The notes below the pieces were generated by a model. That model saw only the letters and a list, made by a program, of their open reading frames with translations, was not told the DNA's origin and did not search any database. The position numbers and the translations under genes were made by a program. Below are positions 1 through 13,217 of a stretch of 64,000 bases of DNA, piece by piece. This stretch comes from Acidobacteriota bacterium. Its GTDB lineage: Bacteria; Acidobacteriota; Vicinamibacteria; Vicinamibacterales; UBA2999. Each line of letters begins with the position of its first letter. The stretch's first letter is position 1. Location: positions 62,001 to 126,000 of the forward strand of contig JAKFYH010000013.1 in NCBI GenBank assembly GCA_021730945.1, read 5' to 3'.

Positions 1-170
1 CGCGGCGTGTCGAACTGGGCGTCGCCCGCGGTGCCGTCCTGGCTGTTCACCACCGAGCCCGGGGTCCCGGCCAGCGTCGAGAACGTGAAGGTCGCGGCGG
101 CGAGCCGTACGCCCACCAGCGCCAGCAGTGACAGCGCAAGAATCGACCCGTATCGCAAACAGCGTGGCAT
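1..170 (-). CDS. Secreted NHL-repeat protein, N-terminus only
   Basis: Only the first 56 codons are in the window; the gene continues past its left edge. The frame opens with ATG at 168-170 (complement) and encodes a basic start and a hydrophobic stretch (SILALSLLALVGV), which I read as a signal peptide. It is followed by FTFSTLAGTPGS and then DGT. That STLAG...DGT...F pattern is typical of the first blade of bacterial NHL beta-propellers, so an extracytoplasmic propeller is likely, but no complete repeat is visible. It follows the fibronectin-type gene by about 30 nt on the same strand and may be cotranscribed with it. Confidence 0.55.
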   Translation of the reverse strand, partial: MPRCLRYGSILALSLLALVGVRLAAATFTFSTLAGTPGSVVNSQDGTAGDAQFDTP

Positions 171-199
171 CCCGATCTCCGGTTCGTCCGTTCGTGTGG

Positions 200-1702
200 C
201 TAAGGGTTCTGCAGAATCGCGACGGCGGAGATCGGCGCGATCGCGCCGTCGGTAATCGCCACGTACATCACCTGGAGATCCTGGCTGCCGGTCGGCGTCA
301 GGAGGTGATAGTCATCGATATACCCTTCGGCGCTGGCGCTCAACTGGTCGCCGTTCGGCCACAGGAACACGACATCACGGGCGGAGGTCTGCGCTTCCCA
401 ATCTTCAAAGTCGACGACGGTGGGCAATCCCGAAACGCTGCCGTCGGCGAAGATCAGCTTCTTCGGACCCGGGAAGGGCAACGTCGAAGTACCGCGCCCT
501 TCGGTGACCGACGGATCGCCGTAGTACAGGCGGTAGCGCACGCCGCCGCTATGCAGCGGGAACGCCACCTGCGCGCTGGTGAACATCTTGGGGCAGCCGT
601 TCGCCTGGTACTGCACCACCCACGCCGCGCCGTCCCACACGGCGTAGACGTGGTTCATCCGAGAGGTCGAGCAGTCGGTGACGGCGTCGGTGGTAAACAC
701 CATGAACGTGCCCACGGCCATGTCCCAATGGGGCGAGTCGAGCGTGGGCCAGCCCAGCTTGAACTGGCGGGCGTTCAGAATCTTCAGGTTGCCGCCGGCG
801 TCGCCCTCCACCGCAATCGCCACCGTGGGCGCGCAGCCGCCGCCGGTGGCGTAGTCCGCGACCGTGGTGCAGGTGGTCGCCGACCCGGCGTTGAAGTCCT
901 GGCCGAAGAAACCGTCGGCGCTGTCGATGTACATCACCCGGGTCTTGCCATCGGCCCCCTGGGCCTCGAAGAACAGCCGCACCTTGCCACCACTCACGCT
1001 CCTGGCCAGGGGCACGCCCTGTCCGGTGGCCACCGACCTGACGAGGCTGCCACCCGACGACAGCGAGGTCAGGCCACTCGACCCGGATCGGCTCGCCAGC
1101 GACAGGTAGCTGTCGGGATTGGCGGCGTCTGCCGGACCGGACGCCACCGCAACCGCGAGCGTCGACGGGTGTACACCCATCGGGCCGTAATAGAACTGCA
1201 CGCGGTTGGCCATGTCGCCGGCATCCGAGCCAAAGCGCGTGGCGCTCAGCCGGGCGTTGCCGTCGGACACGGCCGTGGTCAGGGTGTCGACCGAATTGCC
1301 GGTGCCGCGGAACTGCCAGTACTCGGTGTCGGTTTCGGCGCTGACGCTACTGGCCGCGCTTGATTGGGTGCACGCCTCGTTGCGGCACGAGGTCACGACG
1401 ACGGCATAGGTGGTGAGGGCCTTCAGCCCGGTCAGGGTCAGGCTGGTGGCCGAGGCCGAGGCCGAGGCCTTCACCTCGGTGCCCTGAGCGGTCTCGCGGC
1501 CGACGATTTCGAAGTGGTGGGTCTGGTCACTGGCCGTCGCGCTCCACGACACCAGCAGCTTCGACGACGAGTAGACGGTCCGGCTGCCGGCCGCGGTGGG
1601 GCCGGTCTTGGCGACGGTCACTCCGGTGGGCGCCGACTCGCCGGCGATCGGCGTGGCAGCGATGAGCAATCCCGTGCAGATGGCGACGGCGGCGTGGCGC
1701 AT
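200..1702 (-). CDS. Secreted protein with a fibronectin type III-like domain
   Basis: A 500-residue exported protein. Residues 1-24 form a signal peptide (AAVAICTGLLIAA then a small-residue cleavage region). Residues about 25-125 look like a fibronectin type III domain: SAPTGVTV at the start, SWSAT in the middle, and TSLTLTGLKALTTYAVVV at the end. The remaining 370 residues are rich in Ser, Gly and aromatic residues, with no catalytic motif I recognise; several Cys pairs (TSCRNEAC, TTCTTV, GGGCAP) suggest disulfides outside the cytoplasm. Function unknown; a surface or carbohydrate-contacting protein is a guess. It lies downstream of argG but 60 nt away and is probably not functionally linked. 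Confidence 0.75.
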   Translation of the reverse strand: MRHAAVAICTGLLIAATPIAGESAPTGVTVAKTGPTAAGSRTVYSSSKLLVSWSATASDQTHHFEIVGRETAQGTEVKASASASATSLTLTGLKALTTYAVVVTSCRNEACTQSSAASSVSAETDTEYWQFRGTGNSVDTLTTAVSDGNARLSATRFGSDAGDMANRVQFYYGPMGVHPSTLAVAVASGPADAANPDSYLSLASRSGSSGLTSLSSGGSLVRSVATGQGVPLARSVSGGKVRLFFEAQGADGKTRVMYIDSADGFFGQDFNAGSATTCTTVADYATGGGCAPTVAIAVEGDAGGNLKILNARQFKLGWPTLDSPHWDMAVGTFMVFTTDAVTDCSTSRMNHVYAVWDGAAWVVQYQANGCPKMFTSAQVAFPLHSGGVRYRLYYGDPSVTEGRGTSTLPFPGPKKLIFADGSVSGLPTVVDFEDWEAQTSARDVVFLWPNGDQLSASAEGYIDDYHLLTPTGSQDLQVMYVAITDGAIAPISAVAILQNP

Positions 1703-1762
1703 GACGAATCAGACCTCAAGGCGGGTCAAAAGTTAAACGCCCGCCCTCTAAGGTATCGGCCA

Positions 1763-3124
<1,362 letters not shown>

Positions 3125-3326
3125 TCAATCATATTTCAGGAAGCGCTCGATCTCCTCGATCACACCGGCCGGCAGCGCCAGGTGGCGGGCCCGAACGCCA
3201 TGCGCTTCCGTGATACAACTGGAGATAGCCATCAGACGGTGGTGATCCGGCGAAACTCGAGAGCTGCCGGGATCGACCGGAACTGCCGACCTGACAATCA
3301 CGAGGAAAGTCGTCTGGCACTGTTGT

Positions 3327-6300
3327 TTGTTCGCCGGAGGTTGCCTGTTCCTCGAATCCTGGACCCACGCCGATCGCGATATCGACAAGCCGTTCCGCGA
3401 TGAGCTGCTGAGCTCGGAGCGGCTCGAGGAGCGGGCGCTCGCCCTGGCCGCGGGTTTCACGATCGATCCCCAGCGCCGACGCGCGCGCCGTATCTACCGG
3501 CGGCTCAACCACAACGCCCGCGTCCTGCGCCAGGGCTATCAGACACTGGCCGAGGACGTGCACCACGGCGACTTCGTCACGCCGGCGGCCGAGTGGTTCC
3601 TCGACAACTACCACTTGATCTCGTCGGAGATTGTCGAGATCCGCGAGCACCTGCCACGGCAGTTCTACCGCCAGCTGCCGGCCCTGGCAACCCGCGAGAA
3701 GGCGGGCGACGCGCGCATCTACGCCGTCGCGGTCGAACTATTGCGCCATAGCGACAGCCGGCTCGACTTGGCGCAGTTGACCCACTTCCTCAATAGCTAC
3801 CAGCGGGTGGCGCCGCTGACGCTCGGCGAGCTGTGGGCCTGGCCGACCATGCTCAAGCAGGCGCTGATCGAGAACCTGCGCCGCCTGGTCGCGGAGCTGC
3901 TGGCCAGCCGGATCGAGCGGTCGGCAGCCGACGCCCATGTCGCCCGCATCGAGGCCGGCTCCGCCGACGCCCAGGTGCAGATCGCCCAGGACTCGTCCGA
4001 CGCCTACCTGGTGCAGATGCTGCACCGCGCCCGCGAACATGATGCCCGCCGCTCGCCGCTGCGCGCGGCGCTCGAGGCGCACCTGATCGCGCGCAACACC
4101 GTCGCCGAAGACATCGTCCGCATCGAGCACCAGCGGCAGGCGACCAGCCAGGCCTCGGTCGCCAACGCCATCACCAGCCTGCGCCTCTGCTCGACCATCG
4201 ACTGGCGTCACTACGTCGAGGCCGTGAGCCTGGTCGACAACGCCCTGCGCCGCGACCCGAGCGGCATGTACGCGCGCATGGACTTCCTGAGCCGCGATCG
4301 CCAGCGCCAGGTGGTCGAAGAGCTGGCCGAGGTCAGCGGCGAGGCGCAGATTCGGGTGGCCCTCAAGGCAGTCGAATCGGCGCGCCAGGCGGCCGAGCAG
4401 AAGGGGCCGAAGGCCGCCCGCCATGTCGGCTATCACCTGGTCGGCCCGGGGCGCGCCGACCTCGAGATTGACCTCGCCTACCGGCCGACGATGTCGCGAC
4501 GCTGGCGCCGCCTGGTTGTCCGCCACCCCACGCCGGTCTACCTCGGCGGCCTCGCGGTCCTCACGCTGCTGCTGACCGCAGGCGGCTGTTGGTACGCGCA
4601 GCGGGCCGGCGCCGGGCCGTTGATGCTCGCGATCGTCGCGCTCCTGCTCGCCATTCCCGCGAGCGACCTCGCCCTGGCGATCATCCAGCGTCTGGTGACG
4701 CTGGCCGTGCCGCCATGCCGCCTGCCCCGCCTCGACCTCACCGGCGGCGTCCCGGACGACGCGCGGACGATGGTGGTGGTGCCGACCTTGCTGACCTCGG
4801 TCGACAACGTGCGGCAGCGCCTCGACGATCTCGAAATCGCCGCCATCGGCAATCTCGATCGCCACATTCACTTCGCCGTGCTCAGCGATTTTCCCGACGC
4901 CGATCAGCAGGACCTGCCCGGCGACGACGCCATGCTGGCGGCGGCCGGCGACGGCATCGCGGCGCTGAACGCGCGGTTCGCCAGCGAGCCGGGCCCGCGT
5001 TTCTTCCTGTTCCACCGCCGGCGCCTTTGGAACCCGCGTGAGCAGGTGTGGATGGGGTGGGAGCGCAAGCGCGGCAAACTCGAAGAGTTCAACCGCCTGC
5101 TGCGCGGGGCCACCGATACCAGCTTTGCGACCTGCGTCGGCCCGCTCGAGCTGCTGCCGGCGGTGCGCTTCTGCCTCACTCTCGATTCCGACACGCAGTT
5201 GCCACGCGACGCCGCGCGCGAATTGATCGGCATCATCCTGCATCCGCTCAACCAGCCGGTCGTTGATCCGACGCTGAAGCGGGTGGTCGAGGGCTATGCC
5301 GTGCTGCAGCCGCGCGTCAGCGTGACCATGGCCAGCGCCGCCGGCTCGCTGTTCGCCCGCACCTATGCCGGCCACACCGGGGTGGATCCCTACACCACGG
5401 CGGTCTCCGACGTGTATCAGGACCTGTTCGGCGAAGGCATTTACACCGGCAAGGGCCTCTACGACGTCGACGCGTTCATGGCCTCGCTGGCGGGCCGGGT
5501 ACCCGACAACGCGCTGCTGTCGCACGACTTGTTCGAAGGCCTGCATGCCCGCGCGGCGCTGGTCACCGACGTGGAACTGGTCGACGACTACCCGTCGAAC
5601 GTGCTGGTCCACGCCAAGCGCCAGCACCGGTGGGTCCGCGGCGACTGGCAGATCCTGTGGTGGCTCTTCCCGTGGGTCCCCACCCGCACCGGCTTCGAGC
5701 GCAATCGCCTGCCGCTGATCTCGCGCTGGAAGATCCTCGACAACCTGCGCCGCAGCCTGGTCGCTCCGGCCCTGGTGCTGATGCTGGTCGCCGGATGGGT
5801 CGCCCTGCCGGGCCGGCCCCTGGTCTGGACCGTGATCACCCTGGTCGCGGTGGCCTTCCCGGTCGCCTCGCGCCTGGTGCAGCTGCTGGCGGGACCGCGG
5901 CCCGGACAGGGGATACGGGTGCACTTGCGCTTTGCCAGCGAGGACCTGCAAGCCGATCTCGCGCGCGCCGCGCTGCAGGTCACGTTCCTCGCGCACCAGG
6001 CGTGGGACATGCTGCATGCGGTGGTGGTGACAGTGGCGCGGCTGCTGCACGGCCAGGGACGGCTGCTGCAGTGGGAAACCGCCGCGGCGGTCGCGCAGCG
6101 ACATGGCGCGTTGAAGGTGCCGGCGTTCTACCGCTCGATGCGCGCCAGTCCGGTGATCGCCGGCGTCGCCCTGCTGCTGGTGGTCACCCTGCGACCGGCC
6201 GCGTGGCCGCCAGCGCTGCTGATCCTGGCCTTGTGGGTGGCGGCACCGCTCGTCGCGTTTGTGCTCAGCAAACCGGTCTCCTCGCTGCGCCCGCCGATCA

Positions 6301-9300
6301 GCGCTGAGGACCGCGCCTACTTGCGGACGCTGGCCGAGCAGACCTGGCGGTTCTTCGACACCTTCGTCACCGAAGAGCACGGGTTTCTCCCGCCCGACAA
6401 CGTTCAATTCGACCCCGAACCGCGCGTCGCCCATCGCACCTCGCCCACCAACATCGCCATGGGCCTGCTGGCGACGCTCTCGGCCCACGACCTGGGCTTC
6501 ATCGATACCGGGTCGCTGCTCGATCGTCTCGAGCGCACGCTGGCCACCGTCGATCGCCTGGAGCGGTTCGACGGCCACCTGCTGAACTGGTACGACACGC
6601 ACACGCGGGAGCCGCTGCTGCCCAAGTACGTCTCCACCGTCGACAGCGGCAACCTCGCCGGCGCCCTCCTGGCCTTGGCGGCGGGCCTGCGGACGCTGGC
6701 CGTCGACCCGGCGACGCAGCCCGACGACGCCGCCCGGCTGGCCGGGCTCGCCGCCCGCGTCGCGGCTGGCTTTGATGAAATGCGGTTCTCGTTCCTGTAC
6801 GATCGCAAGCGCCGGCTGTTTGCCGTCGGTTACCGCCTGGCCGACGGCGCGGGCGCCGGCCGGCTCGACACCTCGTTCTACGACCTGCTCGCCTCCGAGG
6901 CCAGGCTCGCCAGCTTCATCGCCATCGCCAAGGGAGAGATTCCGGAACTGCACTGGTTCCGCCTGGGCCGGCTGATCACCAGCGTGCACGGCGCGCCGGT
7001 CCTGTTGTCGTGGTCAGCGACCATGTTCGAATACCTGATGCCGCTGCTGTTGATGCGCAGCTACCCCGAGACGCTGCTCGATGCGTCGTGCCGGATGGCA
7101 GTGCGGCGGCAGATCGACTACGGCGCCAGCCGCGGCACGCCGTGGGGCATCTCCGAGTCGGCGTACACCTCGGTGGATCGCCACGGCAACTACCAGTACA
7201 AGGCCTTCGGCGTCCCGGGACTGGGCCTCAAGCGCGGCCTCGGCGATGAAACGGTGATTGCGCCGTATGCCACCGCCCTGGCCGTGCTCGTCGATCCGGC
7301 GAGAAGCGCGCGCAACTTGCGGCGGCTGGCCGACGGCGGGCTGCTCGGTGACTACGGCTTCTTCGAAGCCATCGACTACACCAACCGCAGCGGCGCGCCA
7401 CGCCAGGCGGTCCTCGGCGCGGTGGTACCGGCCTTCTTCGCCCATCACGCCGGCATGTCGCTGGTGGCGTTTGCCAACGCGATCACCCACGACCGCATGG
7501 TCGAGCGTTTTCACTCCGACCCGCGGGTGCGGGCCACCGAACTGCTGTTGCAGGAACGCATCCCGCGCCAGCGGCCGGTCGCCGAACCGCGGCCTCTCAA
7601 CGCCATGCTGGTCACGCCCCCGGCGATGGGCGTGCCGGTGCGCCGCTACAAGACACCGCACACGGTGTTTCCACACTCCCAGTTCCTGTCGAACGGGAAG
7701 TTCGTGACCGTGGTGACCAACGCCGGTGGTGGCGCCAGCTTCTGCGATCGCCTGGCGGTCACGCGCTGGCGGCAGGACGCGACCACCGACCCGGGCAGCC
7801 ACTTCATCTACCTGCGCGACATCCGCAGCCAGGAAGTGTGGTCGCCCACCTTCCAGCCGGTGCGGCGCGAGGCCGACGACTATCTGGCAACCTTCCTGCC
7901 GGACAAAGCCATCTTCGATTCGCGGAGCCTGGAGATCGGCGCGCGCCTGGAAGTCGCCGTGGCCCCGGAGCACGACGTCGAGGTGCGCTACCTGCAATTG
8001 GTCAACCATAGCGACCGCATCCGCGAGATCGACGTCACCAGCTACGTCGAAGTGGCGCTGGCCTCGATGCGCGACGACTTCGCCCATCCGGCGTTCGGCA
8101 AGTTGTTCGTGGCCACCGAGTACGTCGCCGATTGCGCGGCGTTGCTCTGCCATCGCCGGCCCCGCGATGCACGCGACCCCGGCGCGTGGGCCATGCACGT
8201 GATGAGCCTCGACGGCCGGCCCCAGAGCCCGCTCGAGTGGGAGACCGAGCGCGGGCGGTTCATCGGCCGCGGCCGCACGGTCGAGAACCCGGTGGCGCTC
8301 GACGGCCGGCCGCTATCGGGCACCACGGGGTTCGTGCTCGATCCCATCCTCAGCCTGCGCCAGCGCGTCCGCATTGCCCCCGGCGAGACCGCGCGGTTGT
8401 GCTTCGCCACCGGCATGGCCCCCGACCGCGAGACGGCGCGGGCCCTGGCCCAGACCTACCACGACCCGAGCACCACCGCCCGCACGTTGGCGCTGGCCCT
8501 GGCCCACTCACAGAGCACGCGCCGCCACATGGATGTCTTGAGCGACGAGGCGGTATTGTTCGAGCGCCTCGCCTCGCGCGTCATCGGTGCCGACGGCTCG
8601 CTGCGCCCGCCAGCGGACGTGATCGCGGCCAGCGTCCTGGGCCAGAACGGCCTGTGGGCGCACGGCATCTCCGGCGACCTGCCGATCCTCCTGGTGCGGG
8701 TGCTGAACGAGGAACTCGGGCTGGTACGCGAGGCCCTCGAGGCCCAGGAATATTGGCGGATGAAGGGGCTGAAAGTCGATCTGGTCGTCCTCAACGAACA
8801 CCCCGTCAGCTACATGGACGCCGTGCAGACCAATCTCACCTCGCTGCTCGATGACGGCCCGTGGCGGATGTGGAAGCATCAGCCCGGCGGTGTCTTCCTG
8901 CTGCGGACCGACGTGATGGGCCAGGCCGAGTGCCTGCTCTTCCAGGCCGTCGCGCGGGCGGTGATGGACACCAGCCGCGGCGACCTGCGCGCGCATCTGG
9001 CCCGCCCGGCGCGGGCGCCGCTGGCGGCGCCGCCGCTGGTGCGGACCGGCGCGGGGGACGCGCCCGAGGCCACCCCGCCGGTGGCGCCCGGCATCAGCGT
9101 CAGCACGCCGCCGCTGGCGCTCGCCAACGGGCTGGGTGGCTTCACCGACGGCGGCCAGACGTACGCGATCGTCCTCGAGGGCGACCAGGAGACGCCGGCG
9201 CCGTGGTCCAACGTCATCAGCAACCCGCAGTTCGGAACGGTCATTAGTGCCAGCGGCTCGGCCACGACGTGGTCCGAGAACAGCCGCGAGAACCGGCTCA

Positions 9301-11576
9301 CCCCGTTTGCCAACGATCCGGTCTCGGACCCCAGCGGCGAAGCGTTCTACATCCGAGACGACGACACGGGCGCGGCGTGGTCGCCGACCCCGGGGCCGAT
9401 GGCGCGCGACCGGTCAAGCGGCCGATTCCTGATCCGCCATGGTGCCGGGGTCACGCACTTTTCGCGGGCGTGCCAAGGCGTGCACCAGTCGCTGGAGGTC
9501 TTCGTCGATGCCGCCGAGCCGGTGAAGTATGCCCACCTGACGCTGGTGAACAGCACTCCGGCGCCGCGGCACCTGAGTGTGTTCGCGTATGCCGAGTGGG
9601 TGATCGGGCCGCCACGCGAGGGCGAGCAACGGCACGTCGTTACTGACTACGACCCCGCGCGCGGCGCCGTACTCGCCACCAACGCCTACAACACTGAGTT
9701 CGCCGGCCGCGTCTGCTTTGCCGCGGCCAGCGAGCGGCCGGTCTCGGCCACCGGCAATCGCCGGTCGTTCATCGGCCGGAATGGCTCATCGCAGTACCCG
9801 TCGGCACTGACCGATGACCGCCTGACCGGCGAATTTGGCGCGGGACTGGATCCGTGCGCGGCGCTCCAGATTCAAGTGGCGCTCAGCCCCGGGGAGACCC
9901 GCCAGGTCGTATTCCTGCTCGGCGAGGGACGCGACCGCGCGCATGCCCTTCAGTTGATCGATGCTCACGCCTCGCCGGCACGGGCCACCACCGCCCTCGA
10001 GCAGGTCGGCGCGTTCTGGGACCGCACGCTCGACGTCATCAAGGTCCGCACGCCGGACGATTCGTTCGACACGATCATGAATCGCTGGCTGCTCTACCAG
10101 GACTTGTCGTGCCGGATCTGGACGCGCGCCGGCTACTACCAGCCCGGCGGCGCCTATGGCTTCCGCGATCAGCTGCAGGACGTGGCGGCCTTGCTGCTCG
10201 CCAGGCCCGACCTGGCCCGCGCGCACATTCTGCGCGCGGCCGGCCGCCAGTTCGTGGAAGGCGACGTTCAGCATTGGTGGCACGAGCCCGCGGGCCGCGG
10301 CCTGCGCAGCCGTTGCTCCGACGACCTCCTGTGGCTGCCCTTCGTCGTCGCTGAATACGTGCGAACCACTGGCGACGGCGGCGTGCTCGACGAGCCGGTG
10401 CCCTTCCTGTCCGGGCCGCCGGTGCCCGCGGGCGAACCTGAAGCCTACGATCAGCCGGCGCTGTCGGGAGAGAGCGGGAGCCTGTTCGAACATTGCCGCC
10501 GGGCGATCGACCGCGGCTCGACCAGCGGCCCGCACGGCCTGCCGCTGATCGGCGCCGGCGACTGGAACGACGGCATGAACCGGGTCGGGGCCGAGGGGCG
10601 CGGCGAGAGCGTGTGGCTCGGGTTCTTCCTCCATACCGTGCTCGCCGACTTCATCCCCCTCTGCGACAGCCGCGGCGAGCAGGCGTTGGCGACCCGGTAT
10701 CGGCAGCAGCTGCGCCACCTGTCGTCGCGACTGGAACAGGCGTGGGACGGCGAATGGTACCGGCGCGGCTACTACGACGATGGCCGGCCGCTGGGGTCGG
10801 CGCAGAACGACGAGTGCACGATCGACTCGATTTCGCAGTCGTGGTCGGTGCTGTCGGGCGCGGTGCCCAGGCGCTTCGCCGAGCGCGCGATGGATGCCGT
10901 GCGGGCGTCGCTGATCGCCCGCCAGTCGCGGGTGATCCTGCTCTTGACGCCCCCCTTTGACCACTCGGACCAGGATCCGGGCTACATCAAGGGCTACCCG
11001 CCCAGCGTTCGCGAGAACGGCGGCCAATACACGCACGCGGCGGTGTGGGTGGTGATGGCAATTGCCAAACTCGGCAGCGGCGACGAAGCCAGCGAGTTGT
11101 TCCACATGATCAACCCGATTAACCACGCCCGCACGGCCGCCGAGGTCGCCCGCTACCGCCTCGAGCCGTACGTGCTTGCCGGCGACGTCTACGCCCGGCC
11201 GCCGCATGCGGGCCGGGGCGGGTGGAGCTGGTACACGGGGTCGGCCGGTTGGCTGTACCGGGCCGGGCTGGAGAGTATTCTGGGGCTGCGGCGGCGCGGC
11301 AGCACCTTCATGATCGACCCGTGCGTGCCCTCCTCGTGGTCGGAGTACTCGATCGAGTGGCGGCACGGCTCGTCGCGCTACGACATCACGGTGACCAACC
11401 CACACCACGTGCCGACCGGGGTGGCCAGCGCCACGCTGGACGGCTTGGCCGTCAACCACCTTGCCATCCCGCTGGCCGACGACGGCGCCACGCACGTGGT
11501 GCGCGTCACGCTCGGCCGACTGGACTCCCGATCGCCGATCCCCGGCCCCCGATCCCCGAATCCCGCCTACCGGTAA
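3327..11576 (+). CDS. ndvB: Cyclic beta-1,2-glucan synthase (NdvB/Cgs type)
   Basis: A 2749-residue membrane enzyme, close in size to rhizobial NdvB and Brucella Cgs, which polymerise UDP-glucose into cyclic beta-1,2-glucans of the periplasm. In order: an N-terminal cytosolic region; membrane segments about 397-470; a glycosyltransferase domain with [10 protein letters not shown] near 618 and the QxxRW element [10 protein letters not shown] near 765; further membrane segments about 808-850 and 942-982; a glycoamylase-like domain about 992-1412; and a GH94 phosphorylase-like region to the C-terminus, with GDWNDGMN near 2411 carrying the expected catalytic Asp. The frame begins at TTG; GAGGAA at 3302-3307 is a distant possible ribosome site and no in-frame ATG occurs for hundreds of codons, so the start is uncertain. 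The C-terminus is encoded by a GATCCCC word repeat. No exporter gene (ndvA) is nearby. Confidence 0.93.
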   Translation: MFAGGCLFLESWTHADRDIDKPFRDELLSSERLEERALALAAGFTIDPQRRRARRIYRRLNHNARVLRQGYQTLAEDVHHGDFVTPAAEWFLDNYHLISSEIVEIREHLPRQFYRQLPALATREKAGDARIYAVAVELLRHSDSRLDLAQLTHFLNSYQRVAPLTLGELWAWPTMLKQALIENLRRLVAELLASRIERSAADAHVARIEAGSADAQVQIAQDSSDAYLVQMLHRAREHDARRSPLRAALEAHLIARNTVAEDIVRIEHQRQATSQASVANAITSLRLCSTIDWRHYVEAVSLVDNALRRDPSGMYARMDFLSRDRQRQVVEELAEVSGEAQIRVALKAVESARQAAEQKGPKAARHVGYHLVGPGRADLEIDLAYRPTMSRRWRRLVVRHPTPVYLGGLAVLTLLLTAGGCWYAQRAGAGPLMLAIVALLLAIPASDLALAIIQRLVTLAVPPCRLPRLDLTGGVPDDARTMVVVPTLLTSVDNVRQRLDDLEIAAIGNLDRHIHFAVLSDFPDADQQDLPGDDAMLAAAGDGIAALNARFASEPGPRFFLFHRRRLWNPREQVWMGWERKRGKLEEFNRLLRGATDTSFATCVGPLELLPAVRFCLTLDSDTQLPRDAARELIGIILHPLNQPVVDPTLKRVVEGYAVLQPRVSVTMASAAGSLFARTYAGHTGVDPYTTAVSDVYQDLFGEGIYTGKGLYDVDAFMASLAGRVPDNALLSHDLFEGLHARAALVTDVELVDDYPSNVLVHAKRQHRWVRGDWQILWWLFPWVPTRTGFERNRLPLISRWKILDNLRRSLVAPALVLMLVAGWVALPGRPLVWTVITLVAVAFPVASRLVQLLAGPRPGQGIRVHLRFASEDLQADLARAALQVTFLAHQAWDMLHAVVVTVARLLHGQGRLLQWETAAAVAQRHGALKVPAFYRSMRASPVIAGVALLLVVTLRPAAWPPALLILALWVAAPLVAFVLSKPVSSLRPPISAEDRAYLRTLAEQTWRFFDTFVTEEHGFLPPDNVQFDPEPRVAHRTSPTNIAMGLLATLSAHDLGFIDTGSLLDRLERTLATVDRLERFDGHLLNWYDTHTREPLLPKYVSTVDSGNLAGALLALAAGLRTLAVDPATQPDDAARLAGLAARVAAGFDEMRFSFLYDRKRRLFAVGYRLADGAGAGRLDTSFYDLLASEARLASFIAIAKGEIPELHWFRLGRLITSVHGAPVLLSWSATMFEYLMPLLLMRSYPETLLDASCRMAVRRQIDYGASRGTPWGISESAYTSVDRHGNYQYKAFGVPGLGLKRGLGDETVIAPYATALAVLVDPARSARNLRRLADGGLLGDYGFFEAIDYTNRSGAPRQAVLGAVVPAFFAHHAGMSLVAFANAITHDRMVERFHSDPRVRATELLLQERIPRQRPVAEPRPLNAMLVTPPAMGVPVRRYKTPHTVFPHSQFLSNGKFVTVVTNAGGGASFCDRLAVTRWRQDATTDPGSHFIYLRDIRSQEVWSPTFQPVRREADDYLATFLPDKAIFDSRSLEIGARLEVAVAPEHDVEVRYLQLVNHSDRIREIDVTSYVEVALASMRDDFAHPAFGKLFVATEYVADCAALLCHRRPRDARDPGAWAMHVMSLDGRPQSPLEWETERGRFIGRGRTVENPVALDGRPLSGTTGFVLDPILSLRQRVRIAPGETARLCFATGMAPDRETARALAQTYHDPSTTARTLALALAHSQSTRRHMDVLSDEAVLFERLASRVIGADGSLRPPADVIAASVLGQNGLWAHGISGDLPILLVRVLNEELGLVREALEAQEYWRMKGLKVDLVVLNEHPVSYMDAVQTNLTSLLDDGPWRMWKHQPGGVFLLRTDVMGQAECLLFQAVARAVMDTSRGDLRAHLARPARAPLAAPPLVRTGAGDAPEATPPVAPGISVSTPPLALANGLGGFTDGGQTYAIVLEGDQETPAPWSNVISNPQFGTVISASGSATTWSENSRENRLTPFANDPVSDPSGEAFYIRDDDTGAAWSPTPGPMARDRSSGRFLIRHGAGVTHFSRACQGVHQSLEVFVDAAEPVKYAHLTLVNSTPAPRHLSVFAYAEWVIGPPREGEQRHVVTDYDPARGAVLATNAYNTEFAGRVCFAAASERPVSATGNRRSFIGRNGSSQYPSALTDDRLTGEFGAGLDPCAALQIQVALSPGETRQVVFLLGEGRDRAHALQLIDAHASPARATTALEQVGAFWDRTLDVIKVRTPDDSFDTIMNRWLLYQDLSCRIWTRAGYYQPGGAYGFRDQLQDVAALLLARPDLARAHILRAAGRQFVEGDVQHWWHEPAGRGLRSRCSDDLLWLPFVVAEYVRTTGDGGVLDEPVPFLSGPPVPAGEPEAYDQPALSGESGSLFEHCRRAIDRGSTSGPHGLPLIGAGDWNDGMNRVGAEGRGESVWLGFFLHTVLADFIPLCDSRGEQALATRYRQQLRHLSSRLEQAWDGEWYRRGYYDDGRPLGSAQNDECTIDSISQSWSVLSGAVPRRFAERAMDAVRASLIARQSRVILLLTPPFDHSDQDPGYIKGYPPSVRENGGQYTHAAVWVVMAIAKLGSGDEASELFHMINPINHARTAAEVARYRLEPYVLAGDVYARPPHAGRGGWSWYTGSAGWLYRAGLESILGLRRRGSTFMIDPCVPSSWSEYSIEWRHGSSRYDITVTNPHHVPTGVASATLDGLAVNHLAIPLADDGATHVVRVTLGRLDSRSPIPGPRSPNPAYR
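11527..11565. repeat. GATCCCC word repeat at the 3' end of ndvB
   Basis: The last codons of the glucan synthase are built from near-repeats of GATCCCCG or GATCGCCG (four copies in about 40 nt), encoding the low-complexity tail [14 protein letters not shown] sister array of GATCCCGG lies in the 3' end of the HupE-like gene at 20100-20155. The coding frame stays open through it. Confidence 0.6.
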
Positions 11577-11887
11577 TCATCCCGCGCCGGCGAGAACACG
11601 TCGAGCACGCGGCATGCCGTGACGCCACGGCCCGAGTGGCGGACCTCGGCGGGAATGACGAACACCGTTCCCGGCGTCAGCCGATGCACTGCCCCCTCGA
11701 CCACCAACTCCAGCTCGCCCTCCATCACCGTCACGATCTGCTCATGGGGGTGTTGATGTTCAGGAAAGGCCGCACCGGCGTCGACCTCGACCCACGAATG
11801 CGTCTGGCGATCGGTGTGAATGAGGCGGGCGCGAAGACCAGGAAAAATCTCCCGCACGGGCAACGCGCTGACGGTGATGAACGGCAT
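11567..11887 (-). CDS. Small cupin-domain protein
   Basis: A 106-residue single-domain cupin. The first cupin motif carries HQHPHEQ (residues about 43-49) followed by a Glu-Gly turn (VMEGELEL). The second has the IPAEVRHSG histidine, giving the usual three-His/one-Glu metal site. Such proteins may be small dioxygenases, isomerases or sugar sensors; the sequence does not say which. It is the last gene of a minus-strand run (30 nt after the GNAT gene), and its stop overlaps the convergent ndvB end by 10 nt. Confidence 0.85.
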   Translation of the reverse strand: MPFITVSALPVREIFPGLRARLIHTDRQTHSWVEVDAGAAFPEHQHPHEQIVTVMEGELELVVEGAVHRLTPGTVFVIPAEVRHSGRGVTACRVLDVFSPARDDYR

Positions 11888-11916
11888 TCGGTATCCTCCG
11901 TGGCCCCCGTGCGCGA

Positions 11917-12216
11917 TCAGCGCAGAAGCTTGCTCATGGCGGGATCGCGGGCGATCACGGCTCGGGCATAACCGCAGATCGGCACGATCTTCAGGTTGTC
12001 CGCGCGCGCCCAGTCGACCGCGGCCTGCACCAACTGGCGACCCAGCCCGGAGCCGCGAAGCTCGGGCGCGACCTCCACATATTCGATCCTCAGGATGCCC
12101 GGCTCCGGCTGCGTAAAGTCGAGCGAGCCGAGCCGCTCGCCGTCAACGTGCAGCACGAACTCCTCGGCACCGGACTCACTGCGCCCGACGGTCACGATGG
12201 CACCGGGTCGCATCAC
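11917..12216 (-). CDS. Small GNAT-family N-acetyltransferase (NATD1/YjdJ type)
   Basis: A 99-residue protein of the minimal GNAT group. It shows the acetyl-CoA loop VAPELRGSGLGRQLV (about residues 49-63), then AVDWARADNLKIVPICGYA, whose late Cys-Gly-Tyr block is typical of this compact family. Substrate unknown. Its ATG overlaps the stop of the upstream secreted-protein gene (ATGA), so translational coupling within the operon is likely. Confidence 0.85.
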   Translation of the reverse strand: MMRPGAIVTVGRSESGAEEFVLHVDGERLGSLDFTQPEPGILRIEYVEVAPELRGSGLGRQLVQAAVDWARADNLKIVPICGYARAVIARDPAMSKLLR

Positions 12217-13217
12217 CGCGGCATCACGGTCACGGTCACGTGCCCGTCCGCAGTCAGCGCGCCATCATCGGCGCGCGCGCGCAGCAGGTAGATGCCAGGC
12301 TCCCAGAACGTCGCCTGCACCGACACCTGGCCGTCGGCCGGCATCGGCGGCGGCGCCCAGACCGGCGACCACGGCGAGTTGGCACCGGCGCGGGTGTCCT
12401 CCCACGACATCACCTGCTCGGGTGTAAACGTGACCGCACCCTTGCCGCGATAGACGAACCACGAGACATGGAGGCCCACGTTCTTGCCGACCGTGACCCG
12501 CGCGGGCGGCAACCACGCACGATTCACGCGCACCGGCGCCTGCGAGGTGGGCGCCGGCTCAGCGGCGGTGTCGCGGCGCGAACCCGTGTTGGCGACAGCG
12601 GCGCCGGCCAGACCCGATCCGCGACGCTTGGGCACGCCGTCGTCGGCGACCTGGACAATCAGCGTGACCGGCTCGCCCACCTTGGCGGTGAGCGCCTTGC
12701 GTCCCTGCACTTCCAGCGTCGGCGGCGTGTTGGCGCGAATCTCCGGACTGCTCGACCCGGCGCCAAGCGCCCCGGTCTCCGAGGCGCGCACGACATCGTC
12801 AATTTGATAGTCGAGCCGCAGGCTGGCGTAGGCCTTCTCGGTCTTGCCCTGGGTGGTGAGGGTCCAGATCAGCTCGTCCTTCTCGGAGAATCCCTTCGGC
12901 ACCGGCACGCGGAACACGAAGCGATTGCGGCGGGGCAGAAAATGGGTGGGCTGCCCCTGGTCGACCTCGCCGATGTTGAAGCCGTTCGCGGGGCCGACCG
13001 GCACGTCAATCTGCTCTTCCCAGTTCCGGTTCATGTAGCCGAACACGAAGTACTTCGTGCCGTCGGCGGCCTGTTCCCAACCCTCGTAGGCCGGCGAGAC
13101 GTTCTGGCCGCTCGAGTACGACAGCGACTGCGCGGCAGCGGTGGTTGCCACCGCCAGCAGCAGCATGGCCAACACTGTCTTGGCCGCAGGCCCCAAGCCC
13201 CAAGCCCCTCGCGTCAT
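12213..13217 (-). CDS. Secreted protein of unknown function
   Basis: A 334-residue exported protein. I place the start at 13217 because its ATG overlaps the TGA of the upstream gene (ATGA); a frame open further upstream would overlap that gene more. Residues 1-30 hold a signal peptide (TVLAMLLLAVATTAAAQS). The mature part contains YEGWEQAADGTKYFVFGYMNR and, near the C-terminus, a beta-rich stretch ending ADDGALTADGHVTVTVMPR, which resembles an Ig-like or cadherin-like fold. No catalytic residues stand out. It lies directly after the monooxygenase-like cytochrome and may work with it at the envelope. Codons 4-10 are encoded by a GGGGCTTGGGG word repeat. Confidence 0.75.
   Translation of the reverse strand: MTRGAWGLGPAAKTVLAMLLLAVATTAAAQSLSYSSGQNVSPAYEGWEQAADGTKYFVFGYMNRNWEEQIDVPVGPANGFNIGEVDQGQPTHFLPRRNRFVFRVPVPKGFSEKDELIWTLTTQGKTEKAYASLRLDYQIDDVVRASETGALGAGSSSPEIRANTPPTLEVQGRKALTAKVGEPVTLIVQVADDGVPKRRGSGLAGAAVANTGSRRDTAAEPAPTSQAPVRVNRAWLPPARVTVGKNVGLHVSWFVYRGKGAVTFTPEQVMSWEDTRAGANSPWSPVWAPPPMPADGQVSVQATFWEPGIYLLRARADDGALTADGHVTVTVMPR

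Noticed and set aside
3738-6989. Open frame of over 1000 codons antisense to the glucan synthase
   Set aside because: Composition is the Arg/Gly/Gln-rich pattern of a GC-bias shadow, no recognisable domain, and the sense strand is clearly coding.
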